A stretch of 64,000 bases of DNA from Methanothrix harundinacea 6Ac (GTDB lineage: Archaea; Halobacteriota; Methanosarcinia; Methanotrichales; Methanotrichaceae), in NCBI RefSeq assembly GCF_000235565.1, contig NC_017527.1:1178001-1242000 (forward strand), written 5' to 3'. The translations under genes and the position numbers were made by a program. Position 1 is the stretch's first letter. Each line of letters begins with the position of its first letter. Shown one piece after another: positions 17,535 to 26,943 of the stretch. The notes beneath the pieces were generated by a model. It ran no database searches and was not told the origin of the DNA. It was given only the letters and a program-made list of their open reading frames with translations.

Positions 17535-17568
17535 AAATCTTATGAGCATAGGGTAGCTCATAAGATTT
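17535..17568. terminator. Perfect 13-bp inverted repeat between convergent genes
   Basis: AAATCTTATGAGC (17535-17547) and GCTCATAAGATTT (17556-17568) form a perfect 13-bp stem with an 8-base loop. It sits in the 50-base gap between the ends of the plus-strand GT2 gene and the minus-strand protease gene, so it can act on both strands. It also marks the end of the AT-rich polysaccharide segment. Confidence 0.75.
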
Positions 17569-17575
17569 CGCACCA

Positions 17576-18268
17576 TTAAGAATATTTTTTGTACCAATCG
17601 CCCGAAACCGGCAAATCACCACCAAGCCCATAGATAATTATCTTATCAGGAACAGCATCGTTGTTATAGTCCAAATACCACCCCTGATTAGAAGGCCTGA
17701 ACACCCCGATAGTGTCTTTACCATTTCCGTTCCAATCGCCCACCACAGGCAAATCGCCGGAGATTCCATAGGTGATTATCTGGTCAGGAATGGCATCGTT
17801 GTTGTGATCCAGATACCACTGCTGATTGGACGGCCTGAAAACACCAATAGTGTCCTTACCATCTCCATTCCAATCGCCCGCAACTGCCTGATCACCATTA
17901 AGGCCGTAGGTAATTGTGGCGTCTGGAATCGCGTCATTGTTATAGTCCAGATACCACCACTGATTGGACGGCCTGAATACACCAATTGTGTCCTTACCAT
18001 CTCCATTCCAATCGCCCGCAACTGCCTGATCACCAGTAAGTCCGTAGGTGATTACCTTGTCAGGAATAGCATCGTTGTTGTAGTCCAGATACCATCCACG
18101 ATTGGACGGCCTGAAAACACCAATTGTGTCCTTACCATCTCCATTCCAATCGCCTGCAAGTGGCTTATCCCCATTGAGACCGTAGCTGATAATCGCGTCA
18201 GGAACAGCATCGTTGTTGTAATCCAGATACCATCCCTGATTAGAGGGTCTGAAGACCCCAATGGTGTC
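17576..18268 (-). repeat. Five 138-bp tandem repeats encoding FG-GAP-like units
   Basis: Counting from the stop codon, units occupy 17576-17716 (with stop), 17717-17854, 17855-17992, 17993-18130 and 18131-18268. Each encodes 46 residues beginning DTIGVFRPSN and ending GDWNGDGK; the last ends in GDWYKKYS. DNA identity between units is high, as expected for active expansion or conversion. Confidence 0.95.
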
Positions 18269-20197
18269 CTCCCCCTTCCTCCCAAAGTCAACGGCAGCGA
18301 TGCCGATGGGCCCGGTGAAGGATAGGCCTGCGCCACCTGGAGACCCTTCTCCAGCCGCAGCTCCAAGTTCGAGGTCCTCAGGTGGCATTGGGTCGTCCGA
18401 ATGATCATCCATGGTTCCTGGGTTCAGCTCCTCAGGGGTCACGTTGCTTTCTCCTCCGATATAGGCGTCGTTGTCGCTGCCAGACCAGTCCCAGGACGGC
18501 ATAGATACGGATGCGTAACCTGACGAGGTTGCCCTGGCCAAAATAGATGCATCCTTAGAGATATCGAGGCTGCAGGAGGCAAGGACTTCGACGTCGTCGT
18601 TCGGCCCCAGAATTGGCCAGTAGGTTTCGGTATCGTAGCGCTTCGGATCGTAGATTATATCGTAGTTGAACTTCAGGCCGAAAAGGTTCGCCACCTGGTT
18701 TGCTACAGTGTTCGAAAGCTGACGTTCTCCTAAGACGAAAAGTCCGCCCCCTTCTCCTGAGGCGAGCCAGTCGATGTACCCGATCGCCATCCTCTCATTA
18801 TCTTGCAGATAAATCGCATCATCTGAGGGCCAGCTACCGTCCCCAGAACCAATAACACGCCCGCGACCGACGAACTCTTTTATAGCGGCAAGCTCGGAGG
18901 TGCTGAAGGAGTTCGTGGGGTTAGAGATTATAACCACATCGTAGCAGTTCAGCATATTCGAGGTTACCGGGGTTTCCGTGGTGCTCTGGACGAAGTACCC
19001 ATTGCCTGCGAGGATGTTTCCCCACTCGTCATAGCCACTGGAGAGCTGGAAGTCATACATCGGAACGTGTCCCTCGTAGAAGAGGACACTCGCCGCCCTA
19101 CTGGGCTGGTGAGCGATCGTCTCGTCTTCAATGCGCACTTCATTCCATTTTATCCTGAACCAGCCGCTCTCTCCCCAACCAGTTCCCCAGGAGTTCTTGC
19201 ATATCAAATACCAGCCATTTGTGGCATCATAGCCCCAGCCAACTATGACTACAAAATGTCCACCTTCGAAGGTGGCGCCTGTGGTCTTTTTGTATATTCC
19301 ACCGCTATATCCCCAGAAGTCGCTGTATACTTCCATGTAAGTTGCGACCGGACCGCAGCACGTTATCTCCTCTTTCAACGCGTCGAGGGGGGCGTCATTG
19401 ATAGTGCCTCCAGGGCCGTCACCGACCCAGCACCAGTCCGTGATGTAGTACCTCCTTGACTCTCGATCTGGGCAGCTGCCGCGGCACGGCGCGGTGTCGC
19501 TGGCCAGATAGGGGTAGCAACTCTCGTCGACCGTCCCCTCACATAACATCCAGTCGGAGGTGCTGCTCAAATACCAGCCGCTGCAATCGCCCGGAGAGCA
19601 GGAGAGGATCTCTTGTTCTGAGAGGTCGGGCTGGAGGTTGGGGTTGCCCGCAGCGATCTTCATTCGGGACTCCAAAGCGCCGCAGACGGCAAAGGCCCAG
19701 CAAGACCCGCATGGGTTCTGGTTTCTGATCGGGGTCGTCCAGTCAAAGCCTCCTGCATTTCTCCAATCGAAGGAATTCGGGAAGGTCCCTCCCGGCGATT
19801 CTAGGTCTACCTCCGATCTTGGTGTGGTCTCATTTTGTGCGGTCTCATTTCCGTCGGTCTCAGAAAGGCCTCCCAAGAGCCTCCGTCTATCTTCAGGCGG
19901 CAGCAAAAATATGGGGTTCAAACCGGCGGTCCAATTGGCACCACTCTCTTCAATCGATCTTTGAATATCCTCCACCTCTGCAATTCGCTCGGGATAGCTC
20001 TCGATCACCTTCTCCCTCTCCTCTGGGGAGAGGCTCAAGAGAAACTCCTCGATGGCAGCCCAGTCACCCCCGGCCGCCTCCACTGCCTCTCGCATTCCCG
20101 ACATCTCCGAACCATCGGCAGCCGATCCGGCCGGCAAGAGAAACGCCGATAGCAGAAGCATGATCAATGCCGTCATTCCATTTCGATTCATCCTCAT
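17576..20197 (-). CDS. Secreted papain-family (C1A) cysteine protease with C-terminal FG-GAP/VCBS-like repeats
   Basis: Protein of 873 residues. A signal peptide (~1-26) is followed by a propeptide-like helical region with GGDWAAIEEF and SYPERIAEVE. The papain domain (~140-355) has oxyanion Gln160, catalytic Cys166 in NPCGSCWAF, His314 in GGHFVVIVGWG and Asn335 in CKNSWG, so it should be active. Next is a ~200-residue domain (VLFYEGH, VVIISNP, GRGRVIGSGDG) resembling a glutamine-amidotransferase-like DUF4350/GIFT fold. The end is five 46-residue repeats of the DTIGVFRPSN / GDWNGDGK type, FG-GAP-like with possible calcium loops. It is exported and probably attached to or retained at the cell surface. 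A paralogue with the same layout lies directly upstream. Confidence 0.9.
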   Translation of the reverse strand: MRMNRNGMTALIMLLLSAFLLPAGSAADGSEMSGMREAVEAAGGDWAAIEEFLLSLSPEEREKVIESYPERIAEVEDIQRSIEESGANWTAGLNPIFLLPPEDRRRLLGGLSETDGNETAQNETTPRSEVDLESPGGTFPNSFDWRNAGGFDWTTPIRNQNPCGSCWAFAVCGALESRMKIAAGNPNLQPDLSEQEILSCSPGDCSGWYLSSTSDWMLCEGTVDESCYPYLASDTAPCRGSCPDRESRRYYITDWCWVGDGPGGTINDAPLDALKEEITCCGPVATYMEVYSDFWGYSGGIYKKTTGATFEGGHFVVIVGWGYDATNGWYLICKNSWGTGWGESGWFRIKWNEVRIEDETIAHQPSRAASVLFYEGHVPMYDFQLSSGYDEWGNILAGNGYFVQSTTETPVTSNMLNCYDVVIISNPTNSFSTSELAAIKEFVGRGRVIGSGDGSWPSDDAIYLQDNERMAIGYIDWLASGEGGGLFVLGERQLSNTVANQVANLFGLKFNYDIIYDPKRYDTETYWPILGPNDDVEVLASCSLDISKDASILARATSSGYASVSMPSWDWSGSDNDAYIGGESNVTPEELNPGTMDDHSDDPMPPEDLELGAAAGEGSPGGAGLSFTGPIGIAAVDFGRKGEDTIGVFRPSNQGWYLDYNNDAVPDAIISYGLNGDKPLAGDWNGDGKDTIGVFRPSNRGWYLDYNNDAIPDKVITYGLTGDQAVAGDWNGDGKDTIGVFRPSNQWWYLDYNNDAIPDATITYGLNGDQAVAGDWNGDGKDTIGVFRPSNQQWYLDHNNDAIPDQIITYGISGDLPVVGDWNGNGKDTIGVFRPSNQGWYLDYNNDAVPDKIIIYGLGGDLPVSGDWYKKYS

Positions 20198-20405
20198 AAC
20201 TACTCCTCTACAGATATTCTATATTTGCTGTCTTATCAGGTTATAAATTTTGCTACAAAAAACTATCTGTAAAAATCCTAAACATATATTCAAGATATAG
20301 ATTATTATAACTGCATATATACATATACTTGAAAATTGGTTATGAGTACCAAAAAAATTTGAAAAAATATTGAATCCGAACTCTAATCGAACTCAATTTT
20401 TTTGA

Positions 20406-21092
20406 CTATCTCTTGTACCAATCGCCCACAATAGCTTGATCACCTGTTAGCCCATAGAATATGATCAGGTCCGGAATCGCATCGTTGTTGTAGTCCAGAT
20501 ACCATCCCCGGTTGGAGGGCCTAAAAACACCTATCGTGTCCTTGCCATCTCCATTCCAGTCGCCTACAACTGGCACGTCTCCAGTCAGTCCGTAGACGAT
20601 TATCTGGTCAGGAACAGCATCGTTGTTGTAGTCCAGATACCATCCCCGATTGGAAGGCCTGAACACACCTATTGTGTCCTTACCATCACCGTTCCAATCG
20701 CCGGCAACTGCCAAATCACCGTTCAGTCCATATACGATCATTTGATCGGGAACAGCATCGTTGTTGTAATCCAGATACCAACCCTGATTAGAGGGCCTGA
20801 AAACGCCTATTGTGTCCTTACCATCACCGTTCCAATCGCCTGCAACTGCTTGGTCACCGTTCAAGCCGTACGGAATGAAAAAGTCAGGAATCGCATCGTT
20901 GTTGTAATCCAGATACCAACCCTGATTAGAAGGCCTGAACACACCTATTGTGTCCTTACCGTCTCCATCCCAGTCCCCAGCAATTGCTTGGTCACCATTC
21001 AAGCCGTACGGAATGATAAAGTCAGGAACAGCATCGTTGTCGTAGTCCAGATACCACCACTGATTAGAGGGTCTGAATACTCCTATCGTGTC
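20406..21092 (-). repeat. Five 138-bp tandem repeats, second copy of the FG-GAP-like array
   Basis: Units run 20406-20540 (short last unit plus stop), 20541-20678, 20679-20816, 20817-20954 and 20955-21092. They share the DTIGVFRPSN / LDYNNDA / GDWNGDGK scheme with the array at 17576-18268. The two arrays look more alike than the protease domains do. Confidence 0.95.
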
Positions 21093-23072
21093 CTCCCCCT
21101 TCCTCCCGAAGTCGATCGCCGCAATCACGATCGGCCCGGTGAAGGAGAGCCCCGCCATGGGGACAGGCTCGCTGGAGGCATCCAGCTCTTCATCCTCGTC
21201 AGGGGTGACGGCCGGATCGGCCAGCTCCCCTCCGGGCGGGACCTCGCCGTCGGCGGGCATGGGGACTACATCGGGCGGCAGGACCTCGTCGGCCATCACC
21301 GAGAGGGGCGTCTCTTCGGGGTTGAGGGCGGCCTCGACATCGGCCTCCTGGGGCCGAACCTCTGGATCAGCGCCGCCGGCCGCGGTGACGTACCCCGATG
21401 GGGTCGTCCTCGCCAGGGCGAAGGCGTCCTTGGAGATTCTGAGGCTGGAGGCCTCTATCACCAGGATGTCCTCCTTCGGCCCCAGGATGGCGTTGGTCAC
21501 CGCCCCGTCGTAGCGGAGGGGGTCAGATACCGTGTCCGCATTGAAGTGGAGGCCGAAGAGGTCTCCGACCTGGTTGATGACGTCGTTCTCGGCCAGGGGC
21601 GCGGGGCCATCGGCCGGGCCCATCGGCGCGATCGGCGGGAGCCAGTCGACGCCGTCGCCGCCCAGGAGGAGGAGGCCGCCTCCGTTGCCGCTGGCGAGCC
21701 AGTCGACGTACTGGACCGCCGCCTTGACGTTATCCTGCTGGTATATGACCGCGTTCTCGAAGAGGTCGCCGTCCCCGGCGGCTATCACGCGGCCGCGGCC
21801 GACGAACTCCTTGATCGCCGCCAGCTCATCGGCGGTGAAGGCGGCCCCGGGGTTAGCTATCACCACGACGTCGTAGCACTCGAGGAGCTCCGCCGTCAGG
21901 TTCGCCTCGTCGCTGCTGTGGACGAGGTAGCCGTTCCCGGCGAGCCTGTTGCCCCACTCCGAGTAGTTTCCCAGGAGGGCGTATACGGGTCCGTGCCCCT
22001 CGTAGAAGAGGACCTTCCCGTCGATCCTCGGCTGGTAGGCGACCGCCTCGTAGCCGATGAGCGAGTCGCCCATCTTTATCCTGAACCAGCCGGAGTCGCC
22101 CCAGGCGGCGCCCCAGGAGTTCTTGCAGATCCAGTAGTCGGTGCTGTTATTCGTCCCCCAGCCGAGGATGTCCACCCACTGGCTCCCGACCAGGGCTCCC
22201 GCAGCGTGCTCGTAGATATCGTCGTCGTAGAGGTAGAAGTCCTCGTAGACCGCCATCTTAGACGAGACGGGGCCGCCGAAGAGGACCTCCTGCTGGATCC
22301 TGGGGACGTCGATCACATCCGGCTCCCCGGAGACCCAACACCACCCCTCGATCTTGTACTTCCGGGCGTCCCGGTCAAAGCAGCTCTCGGTGCAGGGGAC
22401 GGTGTCAAGCCCCCGGTACCGGAAGCAGGCGTCGTCGACGGTCCCCTGGCAGAGGAGCCAGTCGGCGGTTAGGTTGCTCGACCCGCTGCTGCAGTTCCCC
22501 GGTCCGCAGGAGAGGAGGTACTGCTCCGAGAGGTCGGGGCGGAGGTTGGGGTTGTTGGCCGCAAGCTTCATCCGCGCCTCCACCGCCCCCAGGGCGGCAA
22601 AGGCCCACCCCGACCCGCAGTTCCCCTGATCCTTTATCGGGGTCATCCAGCTGTCCCCGCTGACGTTCCTCCAGTCCCATTCTCCAGGGACGGCGTCCGT
22701 CGATGGCCCGCCTCCGGGGAGGATCGTCAGAACCTCCACCGGGAAGTCGGCCGCGCCCAGACCGGGCCGCAGCTCCGGCGGCAGGATCGATACCGGGTTC
22801 AGCCCCGCCTCCCAGCTCGCGCCTGCCTCCTCGATCGCCTGCCTCACCCTCACCAGCTCGGCGATCCGCTCCGGATACGTCGCGATGACCAGGGCTCTAT
22901 CCTCCGGCGAGAGGGTCGCCAGCATCTCCTCGATGGCGGCCCAGTCCCCGCCGGCCGCCAGTACCGCACCTTTCATCTCTTCGAGTTCCGGCTCCTCGGC
23001 CGCCGCGGCGGCTGGAGAAAAGGCCAGAAACGAGATGAAGATGGCAACAGCCAATACAGCTATCTCTCTCAT
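20406..23072 (-). CDS. Secreted papain-like paralogue lacking catalytic Cys and His (pseudoenzyme) with FG-GAP-like repeats
   Basis: Protein of 888 residues with the same order as its neighbour: signal peptide (~1-25), propeptide with GGDWAAIEEM, papain fold, GATase-like domain, Pro/Glu-rich linker (~600-660) and five 46-residue repeats. The active-site loop reads DQGNCGSGWAF: the catalytic Cys is Gly155 (codon GGG). The His position aligns with Gln298 (VGSQWVDILGWG), while Asn318 in CKNSWG and the disulfide cysteines remain. The reading frame is intact, so the fold seems kept while proteolysis is lost. It may bind peptides, inhibit or chaperone the active paralogue, or serve as an adhesin. 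It is GC-richer than the active copy in the catalytic domain. Confidence 0.88.
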   Translation of the reverse strand: MREIAVLAVAIFISFLAFSPAAAAAEEPELEEMKGAVLAAGGDWAAIEEMLATLSPEDRALVIATYPERIAELVRVRQAIEEAGASWEAGLNPVSILPPELRPGLGAADFPVEVLTILPGGGPSTDAVPGEWDWRNVSGDSWMTPIKDQGNCGSGWAFAALGAVEARMKLAANNPNLRPDLSEQYLLSCGPGNCSSGSSNLTADWLLCQGTVDDACFRYRGLDTVPCTESCFDRDARKYKIEGWCWVSGEPDVIDVPRIQQEVLFGGPVSSKMAVYEDFYLYDDDIYEHAAGALVGSQWVDILGWGTNNSTDYWICKNSWGAAWGDSGWFRIKMGDSLIGYEAVAYQPRIDGKVLFYEGHGPVYALLGNYSEWGNRLAGNGYLVHSSDEANLTAELLECYDVVVIANPGAAFTADELAAIKEFVGRGRVIAAGDGDLFENAVIYQQDNVKAAVQYVDWLASGNGGGLLLLGGDGVDWLPPIAPMGPADGPAPLAENDVINQVGDLFGLHFNADTVSDPLRYDGAVTNAILGPKEDILVIEASSLRISKDAFALARTTPSGYVTAAGGADPEVRPQEADVEAALNPEETPLSVMADEVLPPDVVPMPADGEVPPGGELADPAVTPDEDEELDASSEPVPMAGLSFTGPIVIAAIDFGRKGEDTIGVFRPSNQWWYLDYDNDAVPDFIIPYGLNGDQAIAGDWDGDGKDTIGVFRPSNQGWYLDYNNDAIPDFFIPYGLNGDQAVAGDWNGDGKDTIGVFRPSNQGWYLDYNNDAVPDQMIVYGLNGDLAVAGDWNGDGKDTIGVFRPSNRGWYLDYNNDAVPDQIIVYGLTGDVPVVGDWNGDGKDTIGVFRPSNRGWYLDYNNDAIPDLIIFYGLTGDQAIVGDWYKR

Positions 23073-23208
23073 CTCACCACTACTCCCTACTTTGAGATCT
23101 GATAGGTGATCTTACATTTACTGATTATAAATTATGCGCTCCCCCCGGAGCCCCCCCTGCACCAAGTCCCCTTCTCGATATTAAATCGGATATATTTGGG
23201 ATGGGGCT

Positions 23209-25470
23209 TCAAAAATCCGGGGATCTCCAGACCCCCGATCCCCTCCTCGTCCCCGGAGAGACGGTCACCTCCAGGGGTTCCGACCACCCCGAGGCTGCCT
23301 CGAGATCCTCGGCCTTCACCCTGACGGCGCGGGTCCCCGCCGCCTCCCAGCGGTGAGCGAGGCTGACGGTCGCCCCCGAATCGAAGAACTCCGTCTCCGA
23401 GAAGGTGCCGTCCCCCCAGTCGTAGGTGTACTTCACCCGGTCGCCGTCGGGGTCCGACGAGGAGGTCGAGTAGCTGTAGGCCGTCCCCGTCCGGCCGCTG
23501 GCGGGGCCCGCAGGCCTTCCGGGCGTCTCCGGGGGGGCGTTCGGCGACGGGGGCCCGACCCCGAGGGCGGGGTCCCCCAGGAGGAGGAACATCTTGACGT
23601 TGTCCGCCGCATAGGAGGTGGCGCCGTACTTCGCCATCACCTTGACCTTGGCGTCGTTGACCACCCAGCCGAGGTCGGATATACCCCCGTTCCCCATGGC
23701 GTTGAAGAGGTATCGGTCGAAGTCGTGGTTCGGCTCCGTCCAGGAGGGCCTCGATGCCCCCAGAAAGGCGGCGGCAGACCCGTCGTCCTTGACGAAGGCC
23801 TCGGCGAGGCAATCCCCCGCCTGGTCGAGGGCGGCGTTGTAGCAGGCGATGCTGAGGACCGCAGGAAAGGCGACCCCAGCCATGGCGTGGGCCTCGCTGG
23901 TCCCGAACTCCTCCCCGGCATAGTTCCACCCCGGCCCCCAGCTGGTGTAGCTCCCGTGCCCCCGGTAGTTGACGATCCCGACCCCGGAGGCGGCGGCGAG
24001 AACGTCGGCGTTGGTGGCTCCGTCCCCGCCTTGGGAGGGCGGCGATCCGTAGGCGGTCGCAAAGGAGAAGGGGCTCGCGTAAGGGGCAGTCCTGATCGAC
24101 TCCTTGCACCCCTGATACTTCCCCGGCGCCTCCTGGGCGTGGGCGATGAGGAGGACCTTCGAGGCCCAGTCTCCTGTCCTGGCGCCGGTCTCATAGGCGA
24201 GGATCTTCGCCACCTGCTGGCCGACCTCGGCGTCGTTCTTCGCCGTTATCCTGCCGACGGCCACCTCGGGGTAGAGGTCGACCCCCGCGACGCAAGCATA
24301 CCAGTAGTCGCTGGGGATCGTCATCCCCGGAAAGTAGGAGCTGAAGGAGGAGGAGGGGTCCCAGTTCGGCCTCCAGGGGAGCCTTCCGATATCGCCGACC
24401 AGGAGGAGGTACTCCAGCTCGGGATGGGCGGCGTAGACGCTCGCCACCACCTCCTTCACCGCCTCCGCCGACGGCGTGCTGGAGGACGGAAAGTAGCAGG
24501 AGAGGACGGGAACCCCCGCCGCCTCCCGCCGCTCCAGGAGGGGGCGTATGCTCTCATAGCTGCTCTGGCCCTCATGCCTGATCGAGAGGTACTTCACCAT
24601 CTCGGGACTCTCCGCCCCGTCGATCCCCACCCCCGGGGGGAGGTCCGCCTCCCCCCCAGCGGGCTCGGGGCCCCTCGCCTCGAGGTCCAGAAGGTGGTAG
24701 TTGGATATCACCTCCCGGTAGATCCTCGCAAACTTCGGCTCCGCCGTCTCTTTTGCCAGGACCCCCCCCTCGTAGTCGAGCCGGACGAGAATCCTGTCGT
24801 AGACCCTCAGCTCTCCCGTCGCCGGGTTGAAGGCCACGGGGTTTGCCTGGAGCTCCACCACCACCAGGTCCCGCCAGATCCCGGGGGGCCCCACCTCCAC
24901 CAGCTCCTCGGGGTAGAACCCGTCCCGGGAGTAGAACTCCTCGTCGATCAGGAGCCCTCGATATCCTGAGAGGCCGTCCACCTCCGGCGGCTGGAAGGGA
25001 CGGACCCTGAACCCCGGGTATGTCGAGGAGGAGGCCTCGAGGACGGTGGCGCGGACCGCCGCCCCCGCCGGGACCGCCACCATCGCCCTTACGACGGGAA
25101 GCTCGGGCCGTCCCACTTCGGTCGTCGTTCCCCTCTCCGGGATCGAGAGGACCGAGAAGGCCTCGCTCCCGGCAGCCCTCTCCTCTGCCCTCACCCCCCG
25201 GAGGAGGAACTCGACGACCGTCCCGGAGGCGTCCGAGCTGGAGACGAGGACCTCGGCCCCCACCTCTGGGCCGTTGAGGATCCGGCCGCCCCCACCTTCC
25301 TCCTCTCCGGCCCCGCCTCCAGCTTCTGAAAGGCCGGGCGCCGACGCCATGAGGTCCGGGGGAAGCTCCGCATCCCCTCGAAGAAGATGGGGCCCCTCCG
25401 GGGAGGCCAATGCTGCGGCCCAGAGCGGCATAGACGCCACAGCGATAATAACTGGGATCAACTCCTTCAC
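23209..25470 (-). CDS. Secreted gingipain-like C25 peptidase with C-terminal PKD domain
   Basis: Protein of 753 residues with a signal peptide (~1-22). The N-terminal ~270 residues are a propeptide-like beta domain (ELPVVRAMVAVPAGAAV, then NPVAFNPATGELRVYD) typical of C25 proteins. The caspase-like catalytic domain (~290-630) contains LLVGDIGRLPW, the PEVAVGRI substrate region, catalytic His in VNYRGHGS and catalytic Cys in LSIACYNA, followed by GSAAAFLGASR and LLGDPALGVG. A PKD-like domain closes the protein (SSDPDGDRVKYTYDWGDG). Both catalytic residues are present. It is the third secreted protease-like gene on this strand, suggesting a surface or extracellular proteolysis region. No type IX secretion sorting domain is visible, unlike bacterial gingipains. 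Confidence 0.88.
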   Translation of the reverse strand: MKELIPVIIAVASMPLWAAALASPEGPHLLRGDAELPPDLMASAPGLSEAGGGAGEEEGGGGRILNGPEVGAEVLVSSSDASGTVVEFLLRGVRAEERAAGSEAFSVLSIPERGTTTEVGRPELPVVRAMVAVPAGAAVRATVLEASSSTYPGFRVRPFQPPEVDGLSGYRGLLIDEEFYSRDGFYPEELVEVGPPGIWRDLVVVELQANPVAFNPATGELRVYDRILVRLDYEGGVLAKETAEPKFARIYREVISNYHLLDLEARGPEPAGGEADLPPGVGIDGAESPEMVKYLSIRHEGQSSYESIRPLLERREAAGVPVLSCYFPSSSTPSAEAVKEVVASVYAAHPELEYLLLVGDIGRLPWRPNWDPSSSFSSYFPGMTIPSDYWYACVAGVDLYPEVAVGRITAKNDAEVGQQVAKILAYETGARTGDWASKVLLIAHAQEAPGKYQGCKESIRTAPYASPFSFATAYGSPPSQGGDGATNADVLAAASGVGIVNYRGHGSYTSWGPGWNYAGEEFGTSEAHAMAGVAFPAVLSIACYNAALDQAGDCLAEAFVKDDGSAAAFLGASRPSWTEPNHDFDRYLFNAMGNGGISDLGWVVNDAKVKVMAKYGATSYAADNVKMFLLLGDPALGVGPPSPNAPPETPGRPAGPASGRTGTAYSYSTSSSDPDGDRVKYTYDWGDGTFSETEFFDSGATVSLAHRWEAAGTRAVRVKAEDLEAASGWSEPLEVTVSPGTRRGSGVWRSPDF

Positions 25471-25674
25471 CTGCTACCCCTCCATCGAAGGTATAATCAG
25501 CCATCTGGTAAGATAAATAACCCACCCACCCGGGCCGGCTCTGGGGCCTCTTCTCCCTGTAGCCCGGCTTTTACATCCTCATAGTACAGATAGATTTATT
25601 ATAATTTCACATTAAGGTCAAAATATTGGACAAAACAGAAAAAGCTATATCCCCGGCTCTCCCGAGATGATCTC

Positions 25675-26943
25675 ATGGGCGAATATCTGCTCAGGTGCCC
25701 CCGCTGCGGAAGACCGCAGCCCCCTAGCGCCCTCGACTGCGCAAATGACGACTCCCTCCTCCGAACCGAGTACGTCGCAAAGAGGCTCACCCTCCGGGAG
25801 GACCTGCCGGGGCTCTGGAAGTTCATCGACTGGCTCCCCGTAAAGGGGCCCCTCCGGGGGTCGGGAGAGAAGCCCGTCACCTTCAGGAGCCAGGTCCTCG
25901 CCCGGGAGCTGGGCCTCTCGCGCCTCTACATCAGCTTCAGCGGCTACTGGCCCGAGCGCGAAGCGAGGATGGCCACCTGCAGCTTCAAGGACCTGGAAGC
26001 TCCGCCGACGGTGGAGAGGCTGATGGAGCGAAAAGAAGGTCAGGCCCTCGTCGTCGCCTCGGCGGGGAACACCGCCCGGGCCTTCGCCCAGGCCGCCTCG
26101 GCCGCCGGCCTCCCCCTCGTCCTCGTCGTCCCCACCTCGGGGGAGAGCCGCCTCTGGACGACGGTCCCTCCTTCGGAGTCGATATGCGTCGTATCGGTGA
26201 AGGGGGACTACACCGAGGCGATCGACCTCGCCGCAAGGCTGGCCGGAGAGGCCGGGTTCGTCGGCGAGGGGGGGGCTAGGAACGTCGCCCGGAGGGACGG
26301 GATGGGGGTCGTCGTCCTCGACGCCGCCCTCGCCATGGGCGCCCTTCCGGACCACTACTTCCAGGCGGTCGGGAGCGGGACTGGGGGGATCGCCGCCTGG
26401 GAGGCCTCCTTGCGGCTGATCGGGGACGGCCGCTTCGGCTCCTCCCTCCCTCGGCTCCACCTCGCCCAGAACTCCCCCTGCGCCCCCCTCTACGCCGCCT
26501 GGACCGGCTCGGCAGCGCCCCAGGGCTCCTGCCCCGGCGGGATGTACGACGACGTCCTCTACAACCGAAAGCCCCCCTACGCCGTCCCCGGGGGGGTCAG
26601 AGACGCCCTGGAGGGGACGGCTGGCACCGTCTGCGCCATCTCCAACGGGGAGGCTTCCCTCGCCCGGCAGCTCTTCGAGGAGGGGGAGGGGATCGACATC
26701 CTGCCGGCGGCGGCCGTCGCCGTCGCCGCCCTCCAGCGGGCCGCAGCCTCCGGTTCAGTGAAAAAGGATGACCTCATCCTCCTCAACATCACCGGGGGTG
26801 GAGTCTCCCGGGTCCGGGAGGAGCTGGAGATCTTCACGCTCAAATCCGATATCGAGGCCGATCCCTCGGCCCTCTCATCCGCATCCGATAAAAGCCTCGT
26901 CGCCGAGATCGAGGAGATCCTGGGAAGGAGGGCACCTCGATGA
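25675..26943 (+). CDS. Cysteate synthase (coenzyme M biosynthesis)
   Basis: PLP enzyme of 422 residues in the threonine-synthase fold. It opens with a rubredoxin-like Cys pair ([10 protein letters not shown]) and has the PLP lysine at Lys105 in [10 protein letters not shown], the phosphate/substrate loop [10 protein letters not shown], and glycine-rich AVGSGTGG. In Methanosarcinales this branch converts O-phosphoserine and sulfite to L-cysteate, which then becomes sulfopyruvate for ComDE. True threonine synthase is the alternative. The assignment rests on the sequence character ([25 protein letters not shown] region) and on comD and comE a few kilobases downstream. The stop overlaps the start of the ABC ATPase gene (ATGA), so the two are coupled. 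Confidence 0.88.
   Translation: MGEYLLRCPRCGRPQPPSALDCANDDSLLRTEYVAKRLTLREDLPGLWKFIDWLPVKGPLRGSGEKPVTFRSQVLARELGLSRLYISFSGYWPEREARMATCSFKDLEAPPTVERLMERKEGQALVVASAGNTARAFAQAASAAGLPLVLVVPTSGESRLWTTVPPSESICVVSVKGDYTEAIDLAARLAGEAGFVGEGGARNVARRDGMGVVVLDAALAMGALPDHYFQAVGSGTGGIAAWEASLRLIGDGRFGSSLPRLHLAQNSPCAPLYAAWTGSAAPQGSCPGGMYDDVLYNRKPPYAVPGGVRDALEGTAGTVCAISNGEASLARQLFEEGEGIDILPAAAVAVAALQRAAASGSVKKDDLILLNITGGGVSRVREELEIFTLKSDIEADPSALSSASDKSLVAEIEEILGRRAPR

Noticed and set aside
17535-17568. The strong palindrome considered as an attachment site or tRNA-like element
   Set aside because: A single perfect stem-loop between two convergent gene ends is best explained as a terminator; no second copy or tRNA arm pattern is present.
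20742-22472. A 576-codon open frame on the plus strand opposite the pseudo-papain gene
   Set aside because: It is the mirror frame of a GC-rich, repeat-containing gene. Its repeated peptide follows the 138-bp repeats of the opposite strand, and it has no start signal or domain.
23353-24969. A 538-codon plus-strand frame opposite the C25 peptidase
   Set aside because: Low-complexity Arg/Gly/Val-rich translation typical of antisense frames in GC-rich genes; the minus-strand protein has a signal peptide and catalytic motifs.
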